Part shown: one piece after another, positions 17,941 to 27,128 of the stretch
Position numbering within the stretch: the stretch's first letter is position 1
How the letters are laid out: each line of letters starts with the position of its first letter
NCBI RefSeq assembly: GCF_034928825.1
Contig: NZ_JAYFUL010000005.1
Coordinates: 124,001 to 188,000 of the forward strand
Reading direction: 5' to 3'
DNA: 64,000 nucleotides
From: Arcicella aquatica
Lineage (GTDB): Bacteria; Bacteroidota; Bacteroidia; Cytophagales; Spirosomataceae
Position numbers and translations under genes: made by a program
The notes under the pieces: model-generated
Database searches by the model: none
What the model saw: only the letters and a program-made list of their open reading frames with translations
What the model was told of the DNA's origin: nothing

Positions 17941-19212
17941 ATGTTACAAATACAACAAATTAAAGAAAACAAAGCCACTACGATTGAGGGCTTGAAACGT
18001 AAATACTTCAAAGATGCTGAAGAAATCGTTGAGAAAGTATTAGCGTTAGACGAAAAACGTCGTGAAACACAAGTTGAATTAGATACTACCCTAGCAAAAT
18101 CAAATGCCCTTGCCAAAGAAATTGGGGGATTGATGAAAGCGGGTAAGAAAGAGGAAGCTGAAACAGCCAAAGCAGAGACTAGTGCTTTGAAAGTTCGTTC
18201 TAAAGAATTGGAAGAAGTATTGAAAAATACCGAAACTGACTTATATGAAGTATTAGTTACTTTGCCCAACTTGCCTCATAGCAGTGTTCCAGCAGGAAAA
18301 ACACCTGAGGAAAACGAAGTTGTTTTAGAAAATGGAGCAATCCCTACTTTACCTGAGAATGCTCAACCTCACTGGGACTTAATTAAAAAATATGACATCA
18401 TTGATTTTGAATTAGGTAATAAAATCACAGGTGCAGGTTTCCCAGTTTATAAAGGAAAAGGTGCTAGAATTCAGCGTGCTTTGATTAATTTCTTCCTAGA
18501 CGAAGCCATTAATGCAGGTTATACCGAAATTCAACCTCCGATTTTGATTAATAAAGAATCTGGTTTTGGTACTGGTCAGTTGCCTGATAAAGACGGGCAA
18601 ATGTATCATGCAACGGAGGATGATTTGTTCTTGATTCCTACGGCTGAAGTGCCTATTACCAATATGTACCGTGATGTAATTTTACAAGAAACAGATTTAC
18701 CTATCAAGAACGCAGGTTACACACCATGTTTCCGTCGCGAAGCTGGCTCTTGGGGCGCTCACGTTCGTGGGTTGAACCGTTTACATCAATTCGATAAAAT
18801 TGAGATTGTACGCATTGAGAAACCTGAAAACTCATACAATGCTTTAGAAGAAATGTCATTACACGTACAAAGCATTCTTCAAAAGTTAGAGCTCCCATAC
18901 AGGGTATTGCGTTTATGTGGAGGCGATATGAGCTTTACATCTGCCCTTACTTATGATATGGAAGTTTGGTCTGCTGCACAAGGTCGTTGGTTAGAAGTAA
19001 GTTCAGTATCAAACTTTGAAACCTACCAAGCTAACCGTTTAAAATTAAGAATGAAAACTGAAGGCAAATCTCAGTTATTACATACACTTAATGGCTCTGC
19101 ATTGGCTTTACCTCGTATTTTAGCAGCCATTTTGGAGAATAATCAAACTGAGACAGGCATTAAAATACCAAAAGTATTGGTGCCTTATTGCGGCTTTGAA
19201 GAGATTGGGTAA
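17941..19212 (+). CDS. serS: Serine--tRNA ligase
   Basis: 423 residues. The N-terminal antiparallel coiled coil (about 25-105) that grips the long variable arm of tRNA-Ser is plain. The class II core follows: motif 2 PCFRREAGSWGAHVRGLNR with the preceding PTAEVPI, and motif 3 NGSALALPRILAAILEN. SerS charges tRNA-Ser and tRNA-Sec with serine. It is monocistronic by spacing: a -7 element lies upstream and a 20-base perfect stem terminator follows the stop. Confidence 0.97.
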   Translation: MLQIQQIKENKATTIEGLKRKYFKDAEEIVEKVLALDEKRRETQVELDTTLAKSNALAKEIGGLMKAGKKEEAETAKAETSALKVRSKELEEVLKNTETDLYEVLVTLPNLPHSSVPAGKTPEENEVVLENGAIPTLPENAQPHWDLIKKYDIIDFELGNKITGAGFPVYKGKGARIQRALINFFLDEAINAGYTEIQPPILINKESGFGTGQLPDKDGQMYHATEDDLFLIPTAEVPITNMYRDVILQETDLPIKNAGYTPCFRREAGSWGAHVRGLNRLHQFDKIEIVRIEKPENSYNALEEMSLHVQSILQKLELPYRVLRLCGGDMSFTSALTYDMEVWSAAQGRWLEVSSVSNFETYQANRLKLRMKTEGKSQLLHTLNGSALALPRILAAILENNQTETGIKIPKVLVPYCGFEEIG

Positions 19213-19273
19213 GATAATCTCATAGCCTTGTTGTGATTCAAAAAAAAATTACTAACAAGGCTATGAGATTATC
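19213..19273 (+). terminator. 20-base perfect stem-loop after serS
   Basis: Arms 19213-19232 and 19254-19273 are perfect complements around a 21-base A-rich loop, starting at the serS stop. The tail is AAAAATATTTTTT rather than an immediate U-run. It shares ATAGCC-TGTTGTGA with the lysC terminator. Confidence 0.75.
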
Positions 19274-19345
19274 AAAAATATTTTTTGCTAATTAAAATTA
19301 ATTTCTTTTTTTTACATCTCAATGACTTAAAAATCACCTTATTAA

Positions 19346-19963
19346 ATGTCAACTTTTCATCTTCTAATCCACCGTATTACATATCCCACACTATTAATAT
19401 TCTTTTTTTTGCCCTTCATCAGTATTCAATGTACAACTGGACAGAAAATTAGCGAATTAAGTGGCTACCAACTTGCGAAAGGAGGGAACTATGATAATCA
19501 GGTTCGCAATTTTTATAGTATAGCCAACGAATTTTCTAAGTTAGACAAAAACAAAAAAAAGTTATCTTTTGAGGATACTCAGAAAGAAATTAAAATACTA
19601 AATGAACTGCAGGAAATTACAAAAATATCACCTAACCCATTTTTGATTATTTTTAGTATTGCTTTAATTGTTGGATTAATTTTAAGTATTTTTCCGAATC
19701 ATAAAATTAAGATTCAACACTTTTTAATTATCAATATCGTTAAGCTAATCTGTTTAATCTCATTTTTTATACTATCCCAATCTTTTGAAACAAATCGAAT
19801 AAATACATTAAACGGCATAGGCATGTTTATTGATACTAGCCCAGAATATGGTTTTTATTTCAGCCTTGTTCTTGTTTTTACCCTTTTTGTTTTTCATCTA
19901 AGTATAATATCGGACAGTTATTATGCCATTAAACAAACCTCTGAAATAGAGGAATTTGATTAA
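19346..19963 (+). CDS. Membrane protein of unknown function, paralog A
   Basis: 205 residues with about four hydrophobic segments: 12-30, 92-110, 120-145 and 170-195. After the first segment comes FLPFISIQC, then a polar loop with SGYQLAKGG. The gene directly downstream encodes a relative with the same FLPF-x3-QC and later G-x-QL and GFY motifs, so the two are an old tandem duplication. I do not recognise the family. The Cys right after the first hydrophobic segment is conserved in both. It is the first of three plus-strand genes before the insertion-sequence remnant. Confidence 0.6.
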   Translation: MSTFHLLIHRITYPTLLIFFFLPFISIQCTTGQKISELSGYQLAKGGNYDNQVRNFYSIANEFSKLDKNKKKLSFEDTQKEIKILNELQEITKISPNPFLIIFSIALIVGLILSIFPNHKIKIQHFLIINIVKLICLISFFILSQSFETNRINTLNGIGMFIDTSPEYGFYFSLVLVFTLFVFHLSIISDSYYAIKQTSEIEEFD

Positions 19964-20009
19964 AGATCTATTTCCTTAATTTATATCAACCCTTAACCGA
20001 CTAATTCAA

Positions 20010-20573
20010 ATGACAAAATTGTTTAATTTATTCTCGCGCATTTCTTTTACAGTTGTGCTTGCAAGTTTATTTTTACCATTTATGGTTGTACAATGTGCTA
20101 ATCAAGAGATTGTGAAAGCAACAGGTGTTCAACTTATAACGGGCGACATTAAAATGAAAGACCCTAGCAAGCAATTTAACCCTAACAATCCTTTTGAAAG
20201 TACAAGTTTGGATGACCTACACAAAAACCTTAATAAAACCACCCAAGGTAATAAAACACCAGAACATAATCCTTATATTATCGGAATTGGCATTTTGGGT
20301 TTACTTGGCTTGGTTATTAGTTTTTTAAAAATGCCTTACAGAAAAGAAGTACTTATGGGAATTGCCGCTACAGGTATAATATTATTAGTTGTATTATCCC
20401 AAACATTGGAAGTGACCGGAGCGAAGGACTTAGCGAAAGAAAACAACCCATTGTTAAGTGCTTACAAGGTTAAAGTTTCGATGCAAGAGGGATTTTATCT
20501 TTGTTTAGTCGGCTTTTTTATGGTCTTTATTGAACCCATAATTATTTTATTTAAGGATACTCAATATGAGTAA
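20010..20573 (+). CDS. Membrane protein of unknown function, paralog B
   Basis: 187 residues. The layout copies the preceding gene: first hydrophobic segment at about 10-28 with FLPFMVVQC, a polar Asn/Lys-rich loop containing TGVQLITGD, two central hydrophobic segments (about 90-105 and 113-132), and a last one near 155-180 beginning EGFYLCLV. The gap to paralog A is 46 bases. No known domain is recognised. A role in the envelope is all that the sequence allows. Confidence 0.6.
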   Translation: MTKLFNLFSRISFTVVLASLFLPFMVVQCANQEIVKATGVQLITGDIKMKDPSKQFNPNNPFESTSLDDLHKNLNKTTQGNKTPEHNPYIIGIGILGLLGLVISFLKMPYRKEVLMGIAATGIILLVVLSQTLEVTGAKDLAKENNPLLSAYKVKVSMQEGFYLCLVGFFMVFIEPIIILFKDTQYE

Positions 20574-20632
20574 TTTCCCCAAATTTAAGGTTATAAAATT
20601 ATTCACTAATTTTTAAAATATGTTAAACACTC

Positions 20633-21469
20633 ATGAAAACAAGACTAGTATACCTCACAACCAACATCATTTTATTATTATTATTTATGGGTTGTTCTTC
20701 AAAAAGTAAATACGAAGTCGCATTTAAAATTGTAAAGCATGAAGTTCTTCTAACAGAGAGTGCAAGCAATAAGGATTCTTTATTCAAAGAGCAATATGAT
20801 TTACTCTTTGAAGATGAAACCTTCATTAAATTTTTTGATAATGATTCTTTAACTCTTTTAAATAATCATGGATTATTCGCTGTAGGTACATGGTCGAATA
20901 ACCCTACTACTGATAGCATATTTTTTATGAATATTAATAATATAGGTAAAATTTCCTTTTTAAAACAAGATGAAGAAGGTGAAGGAGGTGAGTTTGAATA
21001 TTTAGTATTAAAAAGTAAAAGTGCTAAAGGTTTAATTGTAAATTTATTATTAAAAAAAGATTATTATTATGAATCTAAAAAAACAGATTTATTAAGTGTT
21101 TCATCAAACTGGTGGCGAGTAAAGCCAACTAAAAAGGAGACAAAAGACCAAATAAAAAAACGAGTAATTGCCCAAATAGATTTTATGCTAAAGTATTTTG
21201 AACTAATTGATGACAAACAATACACTACATTTAAAACGACACCATTGATTTGCCCCTACAGTCTTTATTCAACTGGTATGGATATAAATCCATCTGAATT
21301 AACTGAATATAATAAATTATTTTACGATTATGATGACGCGGCAACAGCATACGAATTACTAGATAAAGGGCTGAAAAGCATTTCCGTATATCCTGCCGAT
21401 AGTGAAACTTTTACCAAAGGATATTCTAATGCTTTAAAAGAAATTAGAAAATTTATAGAATTATCCTAG
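20633..21469 (+). CDS. Lipoprotein of unknown function
   Basis: 278 residues. The N-terminus is a lipoprotein signal with lipobox LFMGC (Cys21). The mature part is rich in Lys, Asp and Tyr and shows no motif that I recognise; it contains several Phe/Tyr-rich strands and an acidic stretch QDEEGEGGEFEY. It follows the two membrane paralogs by about 60 bases and is followed by about 200 non-coding bases, then an insertion-sequence remnant. Co-transcription with the membrane pair is likely but the role is unknown. Confidence 0.6.
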   Translation: MKTRLVYLTTNIILLLLFMGCSSKSKYEVAFKIVKHEVLLTESASNKDSLFKEQYDLLFEDETFIKFFDNDSLTLLNNHGLFAVGTWSNNPTTDSIFFMNINNIGKISFLKQDEEGEGGEFEYLVLKSKSAKGLIVNLLLKKDYYYESKKTDLLSVSSNWWRVKPTKKETKDQIKKRVIAQIDFMLKYFELIDDKQYTTFKTTPLICPYSLYSTGMDINPSELTEYNKLFYDYDDAATAYELLDKGLKSISVYPADSETFTKGYSNALKEIRKFIELS

Positions 21470-21670
21470 CATATACAAGTTGAACGCATAATCGAAATAT
21501 TTTATATGGTTTCAGAATATTATCAAAATTATAATTGGCACTAGTCCCGTAAGTTATTGATAATTGTTAAAAAAACTCTATATTTTCAAGTACAAACCAA
21601 AGAATATTTGTTCATGCGTTCAGCCTGTAGTATATAGGCTTCCCTTGAGTATCCTTATATTTTAATTTTA

Positions 21671-22936
21671 GGTTCAACTATGATTTATATAGGACTGTTA
21701 TCTTTGTTCTATGGACATCAACATTGAATTCCTTTTTAATCTTCCCAAAGTTAAAGTTTTGGACTGTTCAATCTCAGATAAAGAGGCACATATTTATTGT
21801 GAATCAACTCATCCCTATGGTCTTTGTCCTGTTTGTCAAAAACCTACCTCGGAAGCGATGATGTATCAAGAACGTACCATTCGAGATATGACACTCTTAG
21901 GTAGAAAAGTTTACTTACATTTAAAGACTCGTCAATTTCATTGTACAGACTGTAATCGTTATTGTTATAAGTCTTTTGATTTTGTGAACCCAGTAAAACA
22001 ATGACCATTCGTTACGAACAATATATTTACCGCATCGGCGGTCTGATTTATGGCAGATGATATTTGTATCAGCCAAGTGTTTGTCAAAGAGGATATTGTC
22101 TGGTCAACAGTCTATTCAATTTATTAAAAATATGCTAATAAACAACTTGATAAAAGGTTAGTTTGGCAACAAGTTCTTTACCTTGGAATAGACGTAATTT
22201 TTATTCGTAAAGGTAAGAAAGACTATGCTTGTTGTTTAGTTGATTTAGAACGTGGTATTATCTTAGATTTTCTCGAAAATCGCCAAAAAGAAACAATAGT
22301 AGACTATTTTAAGGCAAAAGGTATTGATTTTTGTAATCAAATTGAGGTCGTTAGTAGTGATATGTGGGACGCATATTCCATCCTTGCAGGGGATTTATTT
22401 CCTAATGCCATATCAGTTATTGACCGCTATCACTTTTTTATTCATCTCTGTAAAGCAATTGACTCGACATGTAAATCTTTACGTAAAGATTCTCCCGATG
22501 AGGAATGTTTTAAAAGTCTTCGCTGGACATTATTAAAGAGTCCCGAAAACTTATCTAAGGATGAAGAAAAAACTTTGAACCAAGCTTTTTTAGTCAGCCC
22601 AGAACTTCAAGAAGTTTACCAACTCAGAAAAGATTTAAAAGCTATTTTTGATATGGATTTAACCAAAGACCATGCTTCTTTAAAAGTAGAAGAATGGCAG
22701 GAAAAAGCTCAAAAAATAGGCAATAAATTCATTGAATCTTTCCTTAAAACACTCAATAATTGAAAAAAAAAGCACTAAATTTCTTCCTCCAAAAACACAC
22801 AAACTCTGTAGAGGAAGGACTAAATAATGTTATTCGGGGAATCATTCGGCGTTCATTTGGATTTCATAGTTTTGAAAATCTTAAACTAAGAGTTTAGCCC
22901 GAATTGGTATAATCCCATATAAATCATAGTAGAACC
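21671..22936 (+). mobile_element. Decayed ISL3-type insertion sequence
   Basis: The element is bounded by 24-base inverted repeats at 21671-21694 and 22913-22936, matching at 22 of 24 positions and opening GGTTC-ACTATG. Total length is 1266 bases. The only gene inside is a broken ISL3-family transposase. The eight bases flanking each end do not match, so the target duplication has decayed or been lost. The right end lies 47 bases before the response-regulator start, so the element forms the upstream border of the kinase array. Confidence 0.85.
21711..22897 (+). pseudogene. Broken ISL3-family transposase
   Basis: The N-terminal part carries the ISL3 zinc-finger pattern (CPVCQKP ... FHCTDCNRYCYKSF). 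The DDE part is visible later: YLGIDVIFIRKGKKDYACCLVDLERG, VVSSDMWDAY, then VIDRYHFF. The reading frame shifts near 22001 and shifts back near 22055 (TIRYEQYIYRIGG in one frame, MADDICISQV in the other). A TAA interrupts at 22125, and a lost base at a TG-polyA tract near 22762 shifts the end, where NNVIRGIIRRSFGFHSFENLK is still readable. No functional transposase can be made. TATCTTTG sits just before the ATG as its old promoter. Confidence 0.88.
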
Positions 22937-22983
22937 AGAAAAGTTAAATAAGCCACTAATTAATCTACTTGAACCTTAAACGT

Positions 22984-23703
22984 ATGAAGACCCTCCGTTG
23001 CATTGTTCTTGAAGATGAAGAACCTGCTCAAAACCTTATCAAAAATTATTTATCTCGAATTCAGTCGATAGAACTCCTTCAAGTTTTTGACAATGCCATT
23101 GAAGCCTCTAATTTTCTAGCTCATCAAGTCGTTGATTTGATTATTACTGATATATCAATGCCTCATTTATCTGGACTAGATTTTATCAGGATGCTCTCAC
23201 CAAGTCCACATATAATTATCATGACAGCCCATGCGGATTATGCATTAGAAAGCTATGATTTGGATGTAATTGATTATCTGAAAAAGCCCATTTCTTTTGA
23301 TAGATTTCAAAAATCGATTGAAAAGGTACAACGTCTATATAGCTTTACAGATAATGAAGACAAACATGCATCTTCAGAAACTATGGTGTATGTAAAAGAA
23401 GGCAGTAAGATGATAAAAGTAAATTTTAATGATATTATTTATGTAGAAGGACTGAGAGATTATATCAAAATTATCACTGATGCAGACCGCCCAATTGTTA
23501 CCCATATTACCATGAAAAAGATGGTGGAGATTCTACCTGCTCAAAGTTTTATGAGAGTACATAAATCTTATATAATCGCTACTGATAAAATCACATCAAT
23601 TGATAGTAGCAATAGTTTGATAGAACTCAAAAACAATATCATGATTCCAATGGGACAAAACTATAAAGAAACACTAATGAGTAAGATTAAACCTATTAAT
23701 TAA
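22984..23703 (+). CDS. LytTR-family response regulator
   Basis: 239 residues from ATG 22984; a TTG at 22969 would add five residues and is less likely. The receiver domain (1-120) has acidic residues EDEE at 10-13, phospho-acceptor Asp56 in IITDISMPHLSG, and the YLKKPISF lysine. The LytTR DNA-binding domain (about 140-236) has VYVKEGSKMIKVNFNDIIYVEG, then HITMKKM and MRVHKSYIIA. It is the only response regulator beside four LytS-type kinases and is separated from the first by one base. The last codons (MSKIKPIN) recur as non-coding relics before later kinases. The insertion-sequence end lies 47 bases upstream and may have altered its promoter. Confidence 0.92.
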   Translation: MKTLRCIVLEDEEPAQNLIKNYLSRIQSIELLQVFDNAIEASNFLAHQVVDLIITDISMPHLSGLDFIRMLSPSPHIIIMTAHADYALESYDLDVIDYLKKPISFDRFQKSIEKVQRLYSFTDNEDKHASSETMVYVKEGSKMIKVNFNDIIYVEGLRDYIKIITDADRPIVTHITMKKMVEILPAQSFMRVHKSYIIATDKITSIDSSNSLIELKNNIMIPMGQNYKETLMSKIKPIN

Positions 23704-23704
23704 T

Positions 23705-24814
23705 ATGGAAAAAATTACCGAATTGTTTTTAAAAATTTATCCTATTGAGGGTGTATCTGTTAAGAGAAGAATTTTATTGCATTGTATTTTTTGGATAATG
23801 ATGTCTATAGGGTTGTGGAAAGTATGGACGTTACCTACTTCAGACTTAAGGTTCAGTTTCATAATTGTCTTGTACTTAGTAGTTATTAGTATGATTTATT
23901 TCTACTTAATAATGTATAAAATAATTCCACTTTGGGAGAAAAACTATCAGCATAAATATTTAGCTACACTAATAGGTATAATTATAATAATTGTTAGTAT
24001 AGGAATTATGTTTCGTATTAGGACTCAATTTATTTTTGATAATCATTTAGATAATTATTTAATAAAAGATACTAAAACAAACCTTATACAATTGGAAAAA
24101 AAATACAAAGATTATATGTATATTTTTAAATACCCTTCTTTTCTTTTTATAAACATAATAGGGATTTTGCTTAACACCTTACCAGCCTTCTTTATTAAAC
24201 TGACTCATTCTCTAATTAAAAGCATTTCTGATAAAAAGCAAATTGAGATTGATTACTTAAGGTCTCAAATCAATCCACATTTTTTAACTAATACACTTAA
24301 TAATATTTACAGTCTTTCTGTCACTGAAGATAAACGTAATAGTGAAGCTATTTTATCTTTATCTAGTCTGTTAGATTATGTTCTTTACGAAGCCAATCAA
24401 CCAACAATCAGTTTGGAAAAAGAAGTAAGCTTCTTATCTAATTTTATTGAGTTAGAAAAAATGAGGAATACGAAAAGACTTCAAGTAAATTTTAATGTAG
24501 AGGGAAATATACATGGAAACATACCTCCAATGATACTTATTACCTTTGTTGAGAATGCCTTTAAACACTCTATAGGAGATTTGTATTCAAACAACTTTAT
24601 CAATATATTCCTTAAAGTTGACAATGAAAATCTCTACTTTGAAGTAGAAAATAGCAAATCTAATCTGCCTATCAATAATCAAAGAAAAACATTTGGGGGC
24701 GTTGGTTTAAACAATGTAACAAAACGATTGGCAACTCTGTTTCCTGATACTCATTCTCTACAAATTGAGAATAAGGAAGATTTATACATCGTTAAATTAA
24801 AATTAAAATATTGA
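23705..24814 (+). CDS. LytS-type sensor histidine kinase, copy 1
   Basis: 369 residues. Four membrane helices occupy about 23-40, 50-72, 85-103 and 145-165, with no sizeable extracellular domain. The His_kinase/HATPase part follows: phospho-acceptor His192 in SQINPHFLTNTLNN, N-box ENAFKH at 283-288 and G-box GGVGL at 331-335. It starts one base after the response-regulator stop, so it is the cognate partner by position. The sensor part is closest to copy 3 (LWKVWTLPTS, YQHKYLAT, KDTK-NLI). The kinase half is almost the same in all four copies. Confidence 0.9.
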   Translation: MEKITELFLKIYPIEGVSVKRRILLHCIFWIMMSIGLWKVWTLPTSDLRFSFIIVLYLVVISMIYFYLIMYKIIPLWEKNYQHKYLATLIGIIIIIVSIGIMFRIRTQFIFDNHLDNYLIKDTKTNLIQLEKKYKDYMYIFKYPSFLFINIIGILLNTLPAFFIKLTHSLIKSISDKKQIEIDYLRSQINPHFLTNTLNNIYSLSVTEDKRNSEAILSLSSLLDYVLYEANQPTISLEKEVSFLSNFIELEKMRNTKRLQVNFNVEGNIHGNIPPMILITFVENAFKHSIGDLYSNNFINIFLKVDNENLYFEVENSKSNLPINNQRKTFGGVGLNNVTKRLATLFPDTHSLQIENKEDLYIVKLKLKY

Positions 24815-24843
24815 TGAAAAAGATTAAATCTATTAATTAATAT

Positions 24844-25941
24844 ATGGAAAAGATTGCCGAGTTATTTTTAAAAATATATCCTATTGAAAGGATATCAGCT
24901 AAAAGGAGAATGCTATTGCATTGCATTTTTTGGGCGATAAACTTTGTATTTGTGTGGATAACCTGTCACAATAATCATACTGGTTTAGCTTTCAATTTTA
25001 TTACAATTTCTTATTTCATAATTCTTGATATAATCTATTTCTACACAATAACTTATGTTATTATTCCACTGTGGTCAAATTATTATAAGTATAAATATAT
25101 TACTACTATTTTATGTATTGCTGCATTAATATTATGTCTATTTGTTCTTTTTTACATTAGAGTTCAATTTATTTTTGATAATAATCTGACACAAGGTACT
25201 AATGTAGACTTTAGCTATTTAAAAAAATTTTACAATGATTATACTTATCTTTTTAAATCCGGATACATTATTTCTGGAATACTTGAAATATTTCTTACCG
25301 CTTTACCTGCTTTCTTTATTAAACTTACTCGTTCATTAGCCAAGAACTTTTCCGAAAAAAAGGAAACGGAAATTGCTTATTTAAGGTCTCAAATAAATCC
25401 GCATTTTTTAACGAATACCCTTAATAATATTTACAGTCTTTCTGTTACTGAAGACAAACGAAATAGTGATGCCATTTTATCTTTGTCTAGTTTGTTAGAT
25501 TATGTCCTGTACGAAGCTAATCAACCAACAATCAGTTTGGAAAAAGAAGTAAGTTTTCTCTCTAATTTTATTGAGTTAGAAAAAATGAGGAATACGAAAA
25601 GGCTTCAGGTAAACTTTGAAGTTGAAGGAGATATTCATGGAAGCATTCCTCCTATGATACTTATTACTTTTGTTGAAAATGCCTTCAAGCATAGTATTGG
25701 AGACTTATTTTCAAACTGCTTTATCAAAATACTTCTTAAGGTTGAAAATGAGAAGCTATACTTTGAAGTAGAAAATAGCAAATCAAACCTACCTATCAAT
25801 AATCAAAGAAAAACATTTGGAGGAATTGGTTTAACAAATATAAAAAAACGATTGGCAACTCTTTTCCAAAATACTCATTCTCTTCAAATTGAAAATCAAG
25901 AGAATGAGTATGTAGTTAAATTACAATTAGAGCTAATTTAA
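24844..25941 (+). CDS. LytS-type sensor histidine kinase, copy 2
   Basis: 365 residues. It has the same plan as copy 1: four helices in the first 165 residues, then SQINPHFLTNTLNN, ENAFKH and GGIGL. The sensor part differs clearly from copy 1 (WITCHNNHTGLAFNFI, YNDYTYLFKSGYI) and is nearer copy 4 (ISAKRR, FYIRVQ, FKSG). The kinase half carries variants shared with copy 4 (GDIHGSIPP, SIGDLFSN, KVENEKLYF). The 29-base gap before it holds a relic of the response-regulator tail reading MKKIKSIN. All catalytic boxes are intact. Confidence 0.9.
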   Translation: MEKIAELFLKIYPIERISAKRRMLLHCIFWAINFVFVWITCHNNHTGLAFNFITISYFIILDIIYFYTITYVIIPLWSNYYKYKYITTILCIAALILCLFVLFYIRVQFIFDNNLTQGTNVDFSYLKKFYNDYTYLFKSGYIISGILEIFLTALPAFFIKLTRSLAKNFSEKKETEIAYLRSQINPHFLTNTLNNIYSLSVTEDKRNSDAILSLSSLLDYVLYEANQPTISLEKEVSFLSNFIELEKMRNTKRLQVNFEVEGDIHGSIPPMILITFVENAFKHSIGDLFSNCFIKILLKVENEKLYFEVENSKSNLPINNQRKTFGGIGLTNIKKRLATLFQNTHSLQIENQENEYVVKLQLELI

Positions 25942-25963
25942 AATATTAAACCTATTAATGAAT

Positions 25964-27067
25964 ATGAAAAAAATTGCCGAGTTGTTTTTAAAAATTTATC
26001 CTATTGAAGGAGTATCTCTTAATAGAAGAATTTTATTACATTGTGTTTTTTGGATAATGATGTTTATAGGTTTGTGGAAAGTATGGACGCTACCTACTAG
26101 CCCAGACTTAAGGTACGGTTTCATAACTGCTTTGTACTTAGTAGTTCTTGATATGATTTATTTCTACTTGATAATGTATAAAATAATTCCACTTTGGAAG
26201 AATAATTATCAGCATAAATATTTGGCTACAGTCATAGGTATAATTATACTAATTGCTAGTATTTTAATTATTTTTCGTATTAGAGCTCAATTTATTTTTG
26301 ATAATCATTTGATAAAAGATACTAAAGCAAACCTTATTCATTTGGAAAAAAAGTTTAAAGATTATATGTATCTTTTTAAATACCCTAGACATCTTTTTTC
26401 TGGTATGTTACAAATCTTTCTTTTCTCCTTACCTGCCTTCTCTATCAAACTCGCTCACTTCCTAATCAAAAATATTTCTGATAAAAAACAAGCAGAAATT
26501 GATTATTTAAGGTCTCAAATCAATCCACATTTTTTAACTAATACCCTTAATAATATTTACAGTCTTTCTGTCACTGAAGATAAACGCAATAGTGATGCTA
26601 TTCTATCTTTATCTAGTTTATTAGATTATGTTCTTTATGAAGCTAATCAATCAAGTATCAGCCTAGAAAAGGAAGTGCTTTTCCTCTCTAATTTTATTGA
26701 ACTAGAAAAAATGAGGAATACAAAAAGGCTTCAAGTAAGGTTTGATGTAGAAGGAAATATTCATGGAAATATTCCTCCTATGATTCTTATAACTTTTGTT
26801 GAGAATGCCTTTAAGCACTCTATTGGAGATTTGTATTCAAACTGCTTTATCAATATATTCCTTAAAGTTGATGATAATACCCTATACTTTAAGGTACAAA
26901 ATAGTAAATCAACTCTCGTTGTCAATAGCCACAAAAAGACATTTGGAGGCATAGGCCTAACCAATGTAAAAAAACGATTAGTTACGATTTTTCCAGAAGC
27001 TCATTCTCTACAAATTGAAAATAAAGAAGATTTATACTTAGTTAAACTCCAATTAAAACTGATGTAA
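25964..27067 (+). CDS. LytS-type sensor histidine kinase, copy 3
   Basis: 367 residues from ATG 25964, which aligns with the start of the other copies; an ATG at 25958 would add two residues. The sensor part is a sister of copy 1 (GLWKVWTLPTS, NYQHKYLATVIGI, FDNHLIKDTK). The His box, ENAFKH N-box and GGIGL G-box are intact. In the last 60 residues it drifts toward copy 4 (NSHKKTFGGIGLTNVKKRL), as expected from gene conversion among the array. The short gap before it holds a shortened relic of the response-regulator tail (IKPIN). Confidence 0.9.
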   Translation: MKKIAELFLKIYPIEGVSLNRRILLHCVFWIMMFIGLWKVWTLPTSPDLRYGFITALYLVVLDMIYFYLIMYKIIPLWKNNYQHKYLATVIGIIILIASILIIFRIRAQFIFDNHLIKDTKANLIHLEKKFKDYMYLFKYPRHLFSGMLQIFLFSLPAFSIKLAHFLIKNISDKKQAEIDYLRSQINPHFLTNTLNNIYSLSVTEDKRNSDAILSLSSLLDYVLYEANQSSISLEKEVLFLSNFIELEKMRNTKRLQVRFDVEGNIHGNIPPMILITFVENAFKHSIGDLYSNCFINIFLKVDDNTLYFKVQNSKSTLVVNSHKKTFGGIGLTNVKKRLVTIFPEAHSLQIENKEDLYLVKLQLKLM

Positions 27068-27128
27068 AAGAATATCTATTCATTATCAACTAATTAAAAC
27101 ACTGATGAGTAATATTAAACCTATTAAT

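Noticed and set aside
22324..22536. 70-codon plus-strand frame inside the transposase remnant
   Set aside because: It lies out of frame with the readable ISL3 transposase residues, which explain the same DNA better.
21663..22944. 8-base target-site duplication of the ISL3 element
   Set aside because: The flanking octamers (TAATTTTA and AGAAAAGT) do not match.
27105..27128. Eight extra N-terminal codons for kinase copy 4
   Set aside because: They repeat the response-regulator tail MSKIKPIN and are absent from the other kinase copies, so they are a duplication scar rather than coding sequence.
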